From Lutjanus erythropterus (Eukaryota; Chordata; Actinopteri; Lutjaniformes; Lutjanidae), in contig CM034594.1 of assembly GCA_020091685.1 (NCBI GenBank), forward strand, positions 32,980,433-33,044,432: a DNA stretch of 64,000 nucleotides, given 5' to 3'. Positions 1-10,390 of the stretch are shown here, piece after piece (position 1 is the first letter of the stretch; each line of letters begins with the position of its first letter). The position numbers and the translations under genes are program-made. The notes under the pieces are model-generated. The model did not search any database. It was not told where the DNA came from and saw only the letters and a list, made by a program, of their open reading frames with translations.

Positions 1-643
1 CAGGTCATCAAATACAGAATGTCCCAGATACAGCAAAATTATGAGAAAACAAGAAGAGTGCACTTTGCTTTACCAGACCCCTGATAAATATAAATCTAAG
101 GCTAGCAACCCCGTAATCTAGTGCCTCTCCCTGCATGTTGTATTAGCTTACTGAAAGGTTGACAAGCGAGAGTGAAGATTAATCTACTTTTAGTCCCAAA
201 AGTTTGAAACATAAACTCTGAGTGCTCCTCCTGCCAGTAAAGGAGTCTGCATCAGAAAAAATCAGTGTGACTCCGATGTGTTTTCCTCCGTAAGCTCCAG
301 TCTATCCCCGGCTGTCTCCCCCAAAGCTCCCCGGCTCTCAGCAGTTGTCTGTCAGCTGTGTGCCTCAGCTCCGCCCTGGTCTTCTCCACACAACACCTGG
401 CAGAAGCCCTGCGATAGATGCACATTTTTTGCTGTGTGTGGCAAGTAGCTAAGCTCTAAAATGCGTACAGGTGAACTTCAATAATGAAGCCAACAGTCGG
501 TGTGGGTCAAAATGCCATAACAGGCTATTTTATATACTAACATCAATTACCAAAGGTTAAAAAGTAGAATATCTCGCTGCAGGGAGGGTGGCACACCAGT
601 CAGCAGGCTGAAGCACTGGAAATATACTATAAGTGGAGAAACC

Positions 644-663
644 AAAAATAAATAAATAAATAA
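644..663. repeat. (AAAT)n microsatellite
   Basis: About five tandem AAAT units in an A-rich context. Confidence 0.85.
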
Positions 664-1827
664 CTACCAAAGCTACAAAACAAAATAAACCCTCTCTTTA
701 CCCAAACTAATGCCAGTGCCACAGGAAACCTTAAAATGATAGCACTGAACATCAACAGGTGAACCTGACAAAGTAAAACTTGAGATTAACAATATACTCA
801 AACTACTAAAACTCAATAAACAAAATCCAAATAATCAATATAATATATGTTGTAAATGGCAACCAGCACTTTGTCTTGCCACTGCCACTATTCTTGGACT
901 TTTCGGACCCAAGGAAGCATGTGCACAGGGGTGAACTCATGAGCATGAGTGAAGCTTACGCACCTTAACAACTCAGGTGCTCTCCTCCTGATTGTACCTG
1001 AATCCTAGTATCCCCCTGCTACAATCGTCTTTATGCTTTTTCTCAGTTTTTGTTCCTCCTCTGCGGTTGTTTTTCAGCGATCTGTCTGCCCGATTCAGTC
1101 AGTCTCTCTTCCCTCGTCTCCCCTTCTCTTCCCCCCATCCTGCACATGAGCATGAACGTCATCTGTTGCTGATTGGCTGGAATAGTGTTGTGTGGCTCAA
1201 TCCAAGTCCAAGTTAGAGGACATTAAGAAGCTGAATTTTGATTTAAAAAAAAAAAAAAAAAGTGTATTGGATCAGAATAGCACACCCCACCTTTAAGAGG
1301 AGTGAGGATTCAGTAGTTTGTATAGGTTATGTATAGATTTTTATCAAGGTTTCACAAAAACTTCCACAAGTATACAATCATAAACGTACACAAAAACTTT
1401 TAGCTTTCTTGGTCGTTGATACACACACAGACAGACACACACAATCGACTTACAATAAGGGAAGCGTCTCTGCAGATACAAACACCATCACATACTTCTC
1501 ATGGGTCATAGGTGATGATTCAATCAGATTGAAATTACATACAAAACCTGAAAAGATGCTTGAATATATTGAAGTACCCGGTAGTATATGAAATAGTTAA
1601 ATTAGCTCCACGTCGACTGCAATAGACCATTAAAATGCAGTTCACGCTCTCTAACTCGTCATTGTGCTTTAAATATTTGGGGTGCTTGGCCAGTCGTGTC
1701 CCTCCTCTGCCTCAGTCACTGGTGCACCTACAAGGCAGTGAAGATAAAGCTCATATTAGACGGACACACGGAGGACACTGTAGTCTTTGGTCCTGAGAAT
1801 AATTTTTGCTGACTGGCTGGAAAGCAC

Positions 1828-1850
1828 AGAGAGAGAGAGAGAGAGAGAGA
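1828..1850. repeat. (AG)n microsatellite
   Basis: An uninterrupted AG run of about 11 units. The 99-residue open frame across it contains an artificial Arg-Glu run and is not a gene. Confidence 0.9.
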
Positions 1851-2863
1851 TGGGTAACAAAGCCTCCCTGATCTCTGCCCCATTGTGCAGCATCGCCTGC
1901 AGGAACAAATTTAACTCAAGTAGCGAGTTACCCCAACCCCCCTTCTCCTTTTTATTCTCCTTTTTTCTTGCTCCATTCCTTTCAGTTTGGGGAATTTCTG
2001 TTGCATATTTTGAAATTTTGAAAGTTTCTTTTCAAACATTTGCCATCTTCCTGTACCCAGACAGTATACTAAATTATATAGTGTAATATATAGTATTTAT
2101 TGATCATGTTTAGTGTTTTCTCCCATTCTCATCATGGTTTATGTCCTCACATCACACAGCTTTTCTTTGTGTCTCTGTCCCTGAGCAGCCAGGCTTTGAC
2201 CTGTCAGTGTACCTGTAGTTTATGACAGGCTCTGCTCCAGAGCTGTCACTGAAATGTAGGGATGGTTTTATCACTGACTCACTTCATAACACAAATGCCC
2301 AACATACCCCAGCACTCTGTCACATAGGGTTACATCAGTATTTTATCCCCTGTCATTTTTCCTGTAGGTTTTTGTTTGCATATAGAATGATATCAGGATA
2401 AGTTTCATAACAAAAGTTTAGCTACGTGATTATTGTGTAGTTAAAAAGCTCTAAAGAGAAATTATTTGATCCTCTAAAATGTCACCGTTTTGTAATCCAA
2501 GGCACGTCAGATAGCTGCCAACACCAGTGATGTTCTTCAGGCATTTCTATTTCTCATCATTGATCATTGTGTCAGAGTAGGTTTTAGATTTGCTGAATGC
2601 CTAATTGTGCAAGACACCGCTCATTTAATTTGATATTTTCTAAAGGTAAAATTAGACAATATTTAATAGTTTGTGACTAATGTATCAATAAACAAAACTG
2701 CAGCAATCCTAGCAGCTCTGTAAGATTCTACAGTTTGTTCTCATCACATACCAATGATTTGTAACCGCCCATTGGTGACTCATGAAGACGTACACGGTTG
2801 TTGTATGAGACACACTTGCCTTGACGTAGCATAAAGAGGGATAAGGCCACATATGGAGGAGGT

Positions 2864-3540
2864 GGGGTGAACTGGCAGCTACGGGTGTGGTTTTAGGTGT
2901 GATGACAGCAAGAAATGTCCATGGAGGCAACTTGTCTAAAACAAACAATGCAAACTCCTGAAAAGGTTAGCATAGATACTGCAGTAGCATCAGTTATATA
3001 AGAAGCAGAGAGGGAAATGGAAAATGTGTTTTCACTCACAGTAGATTACAATTCCTTTTTGCGACAGGCTTCGGCAAGAGTTTGATTTGATTGGTTGAAG
3101 TTAGCCTGTGTTAGATGTGATAGACAGATGGTTTATCCAATCACCTGTCAGATGTTTCTTGAAAGTGCTTGCCCTTTTCCAAACAGTTTCTAAGGACGAC
3201 TTCCCAGATGGTTCTGTGTAATAAACCATTTGGCATGTCAGGTCACGTCTAACATGGGCTAACTTCAACCAATCAGATCAACTCACTGATCCGAAGCCGA
3301 AGCCACCTGGAACAAGAGTGAAAACATCTTTTCCGTCAACAGAAGCCTTCAGGGCTGTTTGTTGCTGTTCTTTCAATTAAGAAATACTCTCCAGTTCTGA
3401 TACAAACTAATGCAATCGCAGTATGTATGCTAAGATCTTCAAGAGCTGTCACTGTTTGTGCAACACTGGTTGTTTCTATGGACACTTCTCGCTGTTGGTG
3501 CACCTAAAACCATGCCTGTAGCTGCCAGTAGTCCCTCTGA
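2864..3540. mobile_element. Palindromic (foldback-type) MITE
   Basis: The outer segments 2,864-2,940 and 3,463-3,540 are inverted relatives: both contain a phrase close to 'cacctaaaacca' next to 'gtagctgccagt', on opposite strands. An inner inverted pair lies near 3,078-3,118 and 3,246-3,285 around 'gattggttgaagttagcc'. Both pairs centre near 3,190, so this reads as one long imperfect palindrome. No open frame suggests a transposase. The exact ends and target duplication were not resolved. Confidence 0.6.
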
Positions 3541-4912
3541 GGATGCTGATTGGCTCGCACCACTTCTGGCGCGGACACGAACGGATAACTTGGAGCCTGG
3601 CAAGATAGATTCTTGCATGATCTGGCAAATCCAGCTGCCCCGCAAGGCAGTACTAAAGTAAAGTCAGGGGATCACCAAAAAAATCATTAGGATTTATTTA
3701 CTGAGCACCATGCATATCTGTACCAAATCTCATGGCAATCAAAGCTGTATGAGATAAAATATCAGACACATCACTCCGCTTTAAAAACTAAACATTCAGT
3801 AACTATTTCAGATCATTATCAGGTAAATGCAATGATTAATGCGGCCTCATGTTCTCAAAGCTGTCCTGAATAATATCACACAGTTCCTTTATCTGATCTT
3901 ACATGTACAGTGTGGTCAGGTTATGTCTGACAGCCAGCACAGTTTTCTCTCTACATGATCTGTAGGAGGGAAAACTGATTCTCACTAATGCTATATGATC
4001 TATTGGAGGAGGTGACGCTGAGTCCCCTGCCATCTCTTTCATTATGGTTACACTCACTCCCAAAGAGGCCCATTAACAGAGCAGAAAGATTGTATTACAG
4101 TGGCCTGTAAGAAGAGTGACCCGTTTGATTATCTACAGTGGCCTCTCTTGAAATTGTTTTTCATTAATGGCTTGCAGGAGGAAGATCAATGGGCTGCTCT
4201 ATATATATTGGTCCCTTTCCCTTATCCACTGAGCCTCGGGTTCACTGTGAATTTTTCTCTTCCTCCAGATGGTCAGTGTTGTGTTGCATCTCATTAATAT
4301 TTTAAAACACAGCCCAGTTCAGCTAAATATTTCACTTTGGCCTGGAATACAATTTACAGTAAGTTCACTAATCAGAGCCTGAGTCAAAAATGCCATCTGC
4401 TTTTCCTGATTTGTGTAGTTTGTTGTTGGCAGCAAAGTATTCCTGATGAGCTCAGTGAGAAATAAGCACACAAAGAACAAGATGAATCGCCTCGTATCAG
4501 TGTGAAGTACAGCGGCAGCGGTAATGTTTGCTTGTCTGCTCACTCGGGGGGGTTTGACGTCAAGTCAGTTGTTGGTTCAAAACATGTGACACGCTTGGAC
4601 AGAGAAATCTAAGCAAATCACGACTTCAGTGAAAACTCTGACAGTCACATGTGGCTTCAATGTCCACAATTGCTCCCTGCTGTTTCATTTGACTTCTTCA
4701 AAAAAATTTTAACAGACTGGTGACCTTTAAGATGTTCTGTGAGGTGTTTTTTATACTCTTTAATCATTTCTAAATTGATAAGGGTTACAACATTTAGGGG
4801 AAAACCCTGATTTGCCCTTTTGCCGAGAGTTAAATGAGAAGATTAATACCTCTCTAATGTCTGTAGGCCTGAACTGTCTGATAAATATTACCACCACCAG
4901 CAGCCAGTTAGC
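3541..4912. other. Non-coding, nothing recognised
   Basis: Single-copy-looking AT-rich DNA. Short open frames on both strands lack splice context or protein resemblance. Confidence 0.4.
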
Positions 4913-5313
4913 TAACACTCTCAGAAATAAAACTGCTAACTGGAACCATACAGGGTTCTTCGGCTGGTCCCCATAGGAGAACACTCTTTGTATCAAGTAG
5001 AACCTTTTATAAAGGCTCTACCTAGAACCCTTTAAGAGTTCTACCTAGAACCCAGGCTCAGGAATGTACCTAGATCCATCTGTGAAAGCTTCTTCCTATA
5101 AGGGGTTTTACAGAGAACCTTTCTATGGCACAATGTTCCCAGGCAGAACCCACTCTGGAGGTTCTATCCAGGACCATACCACATTTTAAGCATGTTTACA
5201 AGAACCCACCTAGGGAGTTCTACCAGGAATGATTTTATATATTCCAATGGTTTTATGTACAACACAGTCAGTTCAACCGAGAACCATTTTATATTCTGAC
5301 GTTTTATCTAGAT
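4913..5313 (+). mobile_element. GAACC-rich DNA element, 3'-truncated copy
   Basis: It begins TAACACTCTCAGAAATAAA and carries many 'agaacc' and 'ggttcta' words. This is the same family and orientation as the full-length copy at 20,736-21,298. It stops abruptly at 5,313, where the hAT-like terminus of the large inverted-repeat structure begins. The missing part does not resume at the far side of that structure (after 14,660 or 14,801). Confidence 0.75.
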
Positions 5314-6853
5314 CAGGGGTGTCAAACTCATTTTGGTTCAGGGGCCACAAACAGCCCAATTTGATCTCAAGTGGGCCGAACCAGTAAAATTAAAGCATAA
5401 TCTATCGATTATTCTGCTGATTAATCGAGTAATCAGATAAGAAATATTGCGTGTTCTTTTTTCTATTACATTACTTTTGTTTTATTTAAGAAAAATGGTA
5501 ATATACAAAATAGAAAATAAGACAGGTCTATTAAATGAACAACTATAAATTGCTTAAGTAAACATATTCAGAAAAGTAACTTTACTTTTAATGTAGATTT
5601 ACTTTTACTGTATTTACTTTACTTTAGCACAAAGGTAAAAGTAAAGGTAGTAATGTTTGCAGAAACCACAAACAGAAGAGTGAACTAACTCTTTTAACTG
5701 AAACAGTCATCAGAATGTTTTGTTAACATGTTAAAATCACAGCATTTGTCTTCTGGAGCAGGACAGGCGCTCCCAGACCCCCAGAGGACAGAGGACTGGT
5801 TTACCAACATGACACCTTTTTCTCCTCTTAGGAGTTTGCAGGTCTGTATTTAGTCATCAAAAATAACAATAAGAATACCATTAAAGTACAACAACAGCAA
5901 TAAAAATGTTGATTTTTCAAACAATAACATGCAAAATATTTAAATTGTAATTAAGTAAAAACACTAATACCACAATGTAAAAATACCTAAGTAAAGAATG
6001 TGAGTATTTTTCCATCACAGCAGGTCAGTGATCAGTGTTTCAGTGACTCTCTGTGGAACAATGAATAGTGTTTTATTTATGGCGGCCACCATTAAAAACA
6101 TCGGCACCATGACATGATTTTCTATTTTTGGAGCTGCACCTTTTTCGGTCGTGTCTAGAAGGTAACTCTTTTTGCACAACTCTCGCGAGATTTGTTTCCG
6201 TTATTTCTACTAAAATAATCAAACTCGCGCGATCTTTCTTGAGGTCTAGGGTTCCCTTCTAGACACGACCCCTGTCTCTCTCTGTCAAACTACAGACAGA
6301 CTGTCTGTAAACAACACGATGTTACACTCTGCAGTGTTTCATAAAAGACTTTATTTGTGTGGACATCCAGGTTTGGTTGTCACCAATTTTGGCATTTTTA
6401 TTTTTACTCAGTCCGAGAGAACGACGGTATCAGTGATTGATTAGTGATCAGTCTGCCCTCCTCTCCTCCTCACCTGTTCACTCTGCTGTGAAAGGTCTGA
6501 ACGTTTCTCACAGAGAAACACAGACTCTCCTGTTTTACGTTTAGGCCTCTTTATACAGTTGTTTAATTTTATAAGAGCATCTGGTTGGTGTCGATGTCAT
6601 TAACCATCACGTTAGTTTCTGTTGTAATAAACTCCGTCATTAACAACAGTCTCCTCCACACGCTTCTCTGCAGTTGGTCTGTGCGTTTCTGATCACTAAA
6701 CCAGCGCCGGAAAGACTAGAAAAGTTGCGCCAGTTAAAATAGAAGCGTCCCGTCATAAATTAAAATTTCTTAATAATTTGTTGGTTATAGGTCGAGTCCG
6801 TATAGGACAGCATGTGAGTCGGACTCGGACCGCGTCCGCCAGTTAGGACCCTG
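5314..6853 (+). repeat. Left arm of giant inverted repeat (hAT-like)
   Basis: The arm runs from CAGGGGTGTCAAAC to GTTAGGACCCTG and pairs along its whole length with the reverse complement of 13,158-14,660. Differences are many small indels and substitutions. Both ends start or finish with CAGGG/CCCTG, so each arm alone has the look of a complete non-autonomous hAT element of about 1.5 kb. Its interior is AT-rich in the outer half and has no long open frame. A 124-bp inner element with 20-bp inverted ends lies at 6,147-6,270. Confidence 0.8.
6147..6270. repeat. Small inverted repeat nested in left arm
   Basis: GGTCGTGTCTAGAAGGTAAC at 6,147-6,166 is matched, with one mismatch, by its reverse complement at 6,251-6,270. 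The same structure is present in the right arm at 13,741-13,839, so it predates the arm duplication. Confidence 0.8.
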
Positions 6854-6893
6854 TAATATACTTTTGTGTTGGTTGTGTGGTTTGGTTCACTGC

Positions 6894-6990
6894 TACACAC
6901 ACACGCGCGCACACACACACACATTCACACACTCGAACACGCGCACACACATTCACACACACACTCGAACACGCACGCGCACACACACGC
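6894..6990. repeat. (CA)n / CA-CG-rich microsatellite
   Basis: Imperfect CA tract broken by cgcgc, 'attcac' and 'actcgaac' words, of which the last two recur. It explains the His/Thr-rich and Arg/Val-rich open frames on the two strands. Confidence 0.9.
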
Positions 6991-7024
6991 CAGCGCATCG
7001 CGCACATTGCACTGCACAGTCACA

Positions 7025-7061
7025 TGACGTCATCAAGACTGACATTCCTTTGATGACGTCA
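7025..7061. promoter_or_regulatory. Palindromic pair of CRE boxes upstream of kinase relic
   Basis: TGACGTCATCAA at 7,025-7,036 and its exact reverse complement TTGATGACGTCA at 7,050-7,061 frame a 13-bp spacer. Each arm contains the full consensus cAMP-response element TGACGTCA. It lies about 300 bp before the recognisable kinase coding sequence, so it may be a promoter that came with the kinase. Promoter activity is inference. Confidence 0.55.
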
Positions 7062-7076
7062 CAGCCTCCACAGCCC

Positions 7077-7129
7077 CAGTCAACAATACTCTGGCTATAC
7101 AACAGAACCAGCCAATAGACACTGCAGCG
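7077..7129 (+). repeat. Isolated upstream copy of the 115-bp minisatellite monomer
   Basis: The words 'cagtcaacaata', 'ctctggctata', 'agccaatagacactgcag' occur here in the same order as in the array at 8,671-10,390. Monomer sequence is thus present on both sides of the kinase relic. Confidence 0.75.
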
Positions 7130-7299
7130 CGAGTGCTTAAAACCACCCACCAACAACATATCTTGACACAGGAATTTTGAGAATTCACTTCCATCACAAT
7201 CTCACAATCTCTGAGTGCACAACAAATCTTCAAACTTAATCACAACAGCAAGTGGACACAAACTTTTGGATAGAAAAATACTCACAGTAAAACATCCGT

Positions 7300-8367
7300 C
7301 TAAATGGCAATGCACAATAGATTTATGCTGCCTACAGGCATTAGACTCGGACGTTGCTTTGAAGTGGAGGCCTATCTGGACAGGGCGGCTTTGGTTTTGT
7401 ATCCCAATGCATAACGTTCAAACAGGCGAGAGGTGGCCATCAAAGTTAACAAAAGTACCCCAATGTTGTTTTACCACCAGAAGAGAAATTGCCATGATGA
7501 AGCGGCTACGCTGTTTGGATCCAGACACTTGTAATATTATCAAGTGGAACAGTTTTCTTTGACAAGGAGCAAATATGTCTCAACTTGAACTCCTTGATCA
7601 AAGTCTACGTGAAAATTACTGCGGCGTGAAGACTTCCTATGACAGAGCTCAGACCAATTGTTCATCAGCTGACAACAGCCTTTTACCACCTGCACTCACT
7701 GAGAATTGCTCATGCAGACCTCAAACCAGACAATATTATGATTGTGGACCGTCAACAGCAGCCATTGAGGTCAAGCTGATTGACTTTGGCCTGGCGCTGC
7801 CATCATCAGAATTCCAGCGTGGTCAATATGGGGACCACCTGCTACAAGCGCCAGAATTAATGCTACATGCTCCTTTTTGGGAGGCTATAGACATGCTCTG
7901 GGCGTAATTGCAGAACTGGCAACAGGAAAAACCCTACCCTGGGAACAAAGACTATGATGTTCTAAACTTCATAATACAGACTCAAGGCCAGCCAGAGGAT
8001 GAGGTGCTGGACCTGGGAAGACGTACTCCTTTTATTTCAAATCAGAAAACAACAGCCAACGGCGCTGGAGATTCAAGACCGAGAGGAGTTTGCAAAGGAC
8101 TCAGGCTACTATGGCATGGAATCGGGTTACTGTTTTATTAGCTCTCTTGATGAACTTGAGCAGCATGGTGTGGGACACAGAGAGCCAGAGTGATCAACGT
8201 CTGTTGGTGGACTTGATTAAAGGATGCTGACCTGAACTGACGATCGAATCACAGCCCAGGAGGCTTTGCAGCATCCTTTCTTTGCTCAAGTGTCCCACAG
8301 AGCTCCCACTGCCGACTTGGACAATATTGAAGAAGCTGAAGAAGTTCAGCAGGGCTCTGGTATCTGA
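7300..8367 (+). pseudogene. HIPK-like serine/threonine kinase relic
   Basis: Reading across several frames recovers a protein kinase of the homeodomain-interacting protein kinase type. A glycine loop GQGGFG lies near 7,380. VAIKVNK with the ATP-binding lysine is near 7,435, and EIAMMKRLRCLDPDTCNII lies at about 7,485-7,540. The catalytic loop IAHADLKPDN is at 7,705-7,734 and the magnesium-binding DFG at 7,782-7,790. APELMLHAPFWEAIDM follows, then YPGNKDYDVLNFIIQTQGQP near 7,935-7,995, and the frame ends at TGA 8,365-8,367. Family members phosphorylate transcription regulators in the nucleus. At least five frame shifts or stops break it, for example TGA after NSFL at 7,559-7,561 and TAA at 7,905-7,907, so no intact kinase can be made from this sequence as given. 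No intron interrupts it. Most lesions are losses of 1-3 bases, so sequencing or assembly error cannot be fully excluded. The start is uncertain. Confidence 0.85.
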
Positions 8368-8670
8368 GCACAGGCTCAGAAAACTGCGGTGGTGCACCAG
8401 ACAATGTTCACTGCAGGATTGAGAGCTCCCCTGCTGACACCTAAGTAAACTAAATCAACAGTGTTCTGACCATCACACTGCAGGACACAACAGGGTTGAG
8501 AGATCCAGTACGAACAAAGGCAGAGAGACAGACCCCAAGAAGGAAGACCGGACACAGTGGCCAATCTTCATCAGATGAGACAGTAGAAAGGAAGAATTTT
8601 CATTGCAGGATTAAGCGCCCTCTTTCCGACACCTGCAAGAGAGCTACCAGAAGAAGGAAAACCAGAACCC
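8368..8670 (+). repeat. Degenerate minisatellite monomers after the kinase
   Basis: After the kinase stop the sequence carries weakened versions of the array monomer, such as 'caatgttcactgcaggatt', 'tcaacagtgttctgacc' and 'cattgcaggattaagcgccc'. They lead into the regular array at 8,671. Confidence 0.6.
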
Positions 8671-10390
8671 AGTCAACAATGTTCTGGCTATCATACGGCA
8701 GGACAAGCCAACAGACACTGCAGAGTCGAGGCCCCACTCCTGACATCTGCATTGAAATACCGGACTCTGAAGAAGCATCGAACCCAGTCAACAATATTCT
8801 GGCTATCGTACAGCAGGACAAGCCAAGAGACACTGCAGTGTCGAAATCCTCCTGACATCTGTACTGACATACAGTACGAGCAAACACCAGGTCCCAGTCA
8901 ACAAAGTTCTGGATATCATACAGCAGGACCAGTAAACAGCCACTGCAGAATCAAGGGCCGCATCTAGACAACTGCATTGAGACACAGGACACTGGCAAAC
9001 ACAGAACCCAGTCAACAATGTTCTGGATATCATACAGCAGGACCAGTAAACAGCCACTGCAGAATCAAGGGGCCGCATCTGACAACTGCATTGAGACACA
9101 GGACACTGAGCAAACATCAGAACCCAGTCAACAATATTCTGGCTATCATACAGCAGGACAAGCCAACAGACACTGCAGAGTCGAGGGCCCCCTCCTGACA
9201 TCTGCATTGAAATACCGGACTCTGAAGAAGCATCGGAACCAGCCAACAATATTCTGGCTATCGTGACGCAGAACAAGCCAAGAGACACTGCAGTGTCGAG
9301 GAAATCCTCCTGACATCTGTACTGACATACAGTACACCGAGCAAACACCAGGTCCCAGTCAACAATGTTCTGGATATCATACAGCAGGACCAGTAAACAG
9401 CCACTGCAGAATCAAGGGCCCGCATCTGACAACTGCATTGAGACACAGGACACTGAGCAAACACCAGAACCCAGTCAACAATGTTCTGGATATCATACAG
9501 CAGGACCAGTAAACAGCCACTGCAGAATCAAGGGCCGCATCAAGACAACTGCATTGAGACACAGGACACTGAGCAAACATCAGAACCCAGTCAACAATAT
9601 TCTGGCTATCATACGGCAGGACAAGCCAACAGACACTGCAGAGTCGAGGCCCCCTCTGACATCTGCATTGAAATACCAGACTCTGAAGAAGCATCGAACC
9701 CAGTCAACAATATTCTGGCGCGGCAGGACAAGCCAAGAGACACTGCAGTGTCGAGGAAATCCTCCTGACATCTGTACTGACATACAGTACACCGAGCAAA
9801 CACCAGGTCCCAGTCAACAAAGTTCTGATATCATACAGCAGGACCAGTAAACAGCCACTGCAGAATCAAGGGCCTGCATCTAGACAACTGCATTGAGACA
9901 CAGGACACTGAGCAAACATCAGAACCCAGTCAACAATATTCTGGCTATCATACAGCAGGACAAGCCAACAGACACTGCAGAGTCGAGGCCCCCTCTGACA
10001 TCTGCATTGAAATACCAGACTCTGAAGAAGCATCGAACCAAGTCAACAATGTTCTGACTATGCGGCAGGACAAGCCAATAGACACTGCAGTGTCGAGGAA
10101 ATCCTCCACATCTGTACTGACATACAGTACGCCGAGCAAACACCAGGTCCCAGTCAACAAAGTTCTGGATATCATACAGCAGGACCAGTAAACAGCCACT
10201 GCAGAATCAAGACCCGCATCTAGACAACTGCATTGAGACACAGGACACTGAGCAAACATCAGAACCCAGTCAACAATGTTCTGACTATTATACCGCAGGA
10301 CAAGGCAATAGACACTGTAGCGTCAAGGGCCCGCATCCAAACACCTGCATTGAAATACGGACTCTGAAGAAGCATCGAACTCAGTCAACA
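8671..10390 (+). repeat. 115-bp minisatellite with higher-order A-C-B-B structure
   Basis: The landmark 'agtcaacaa' (once agccaacaa) recurs at 8,671, 8,786, 8,896, 9,010, 9,126, 9,241, 9,357, 9,473, 9,589, 9,702, 9,812, 9,928, 10,041, 10,152, 10,268 and 10,383, giving periods of 110-116 bp. Three monomer types can be told apart. A has 'attgaaataccggactctgaag', C has 'ctgtactgacatacagta', and B has 'ccagtaaacagccactgcag'. They run A-C-B-B, A-C-B-B, A-C-B, A-C-B, A. The period is not a multiple of three, so the long open frames here (up to 181 residues) rotate frame from unit to unit and are repeat artefacts. Confidence 0.9.

Larger units (their letters stand above)
1..2863. other. Non-coding flank, no gene seen
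   Basis: No exon with convincing splice sites or a recognisable protein was found. The stretch holds simple repeats (listed separately). Around 1,150-1,320 and 1,790-1,860 there are phrases such as 'gctgattggctgga' followed by an A-run and 'acctttaag', which resemble the MITE family seen more completely at 48,857-49,131. Upstream exons of the WD40 gene could lie here or outside the window, but I could not identify any. Confidence 0.5.

Noticed and set aside
6864-7118. His/Thr-rich and Arg/Val-rich frames
   Set aside because: Translation of the CA-rich microsatellite.
8803-9348. 181-residue minus-strand open frame
   Set aside because: It lies inside the 115-bp minisatellite and repeats the same peptide in shifting frames; no start context or splice sites.
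9365-9850. 161-residue plus-strand open frame
   Set aside because: Minisatellite again: each monomer is read in a different frame because the period is not a multiple of three.
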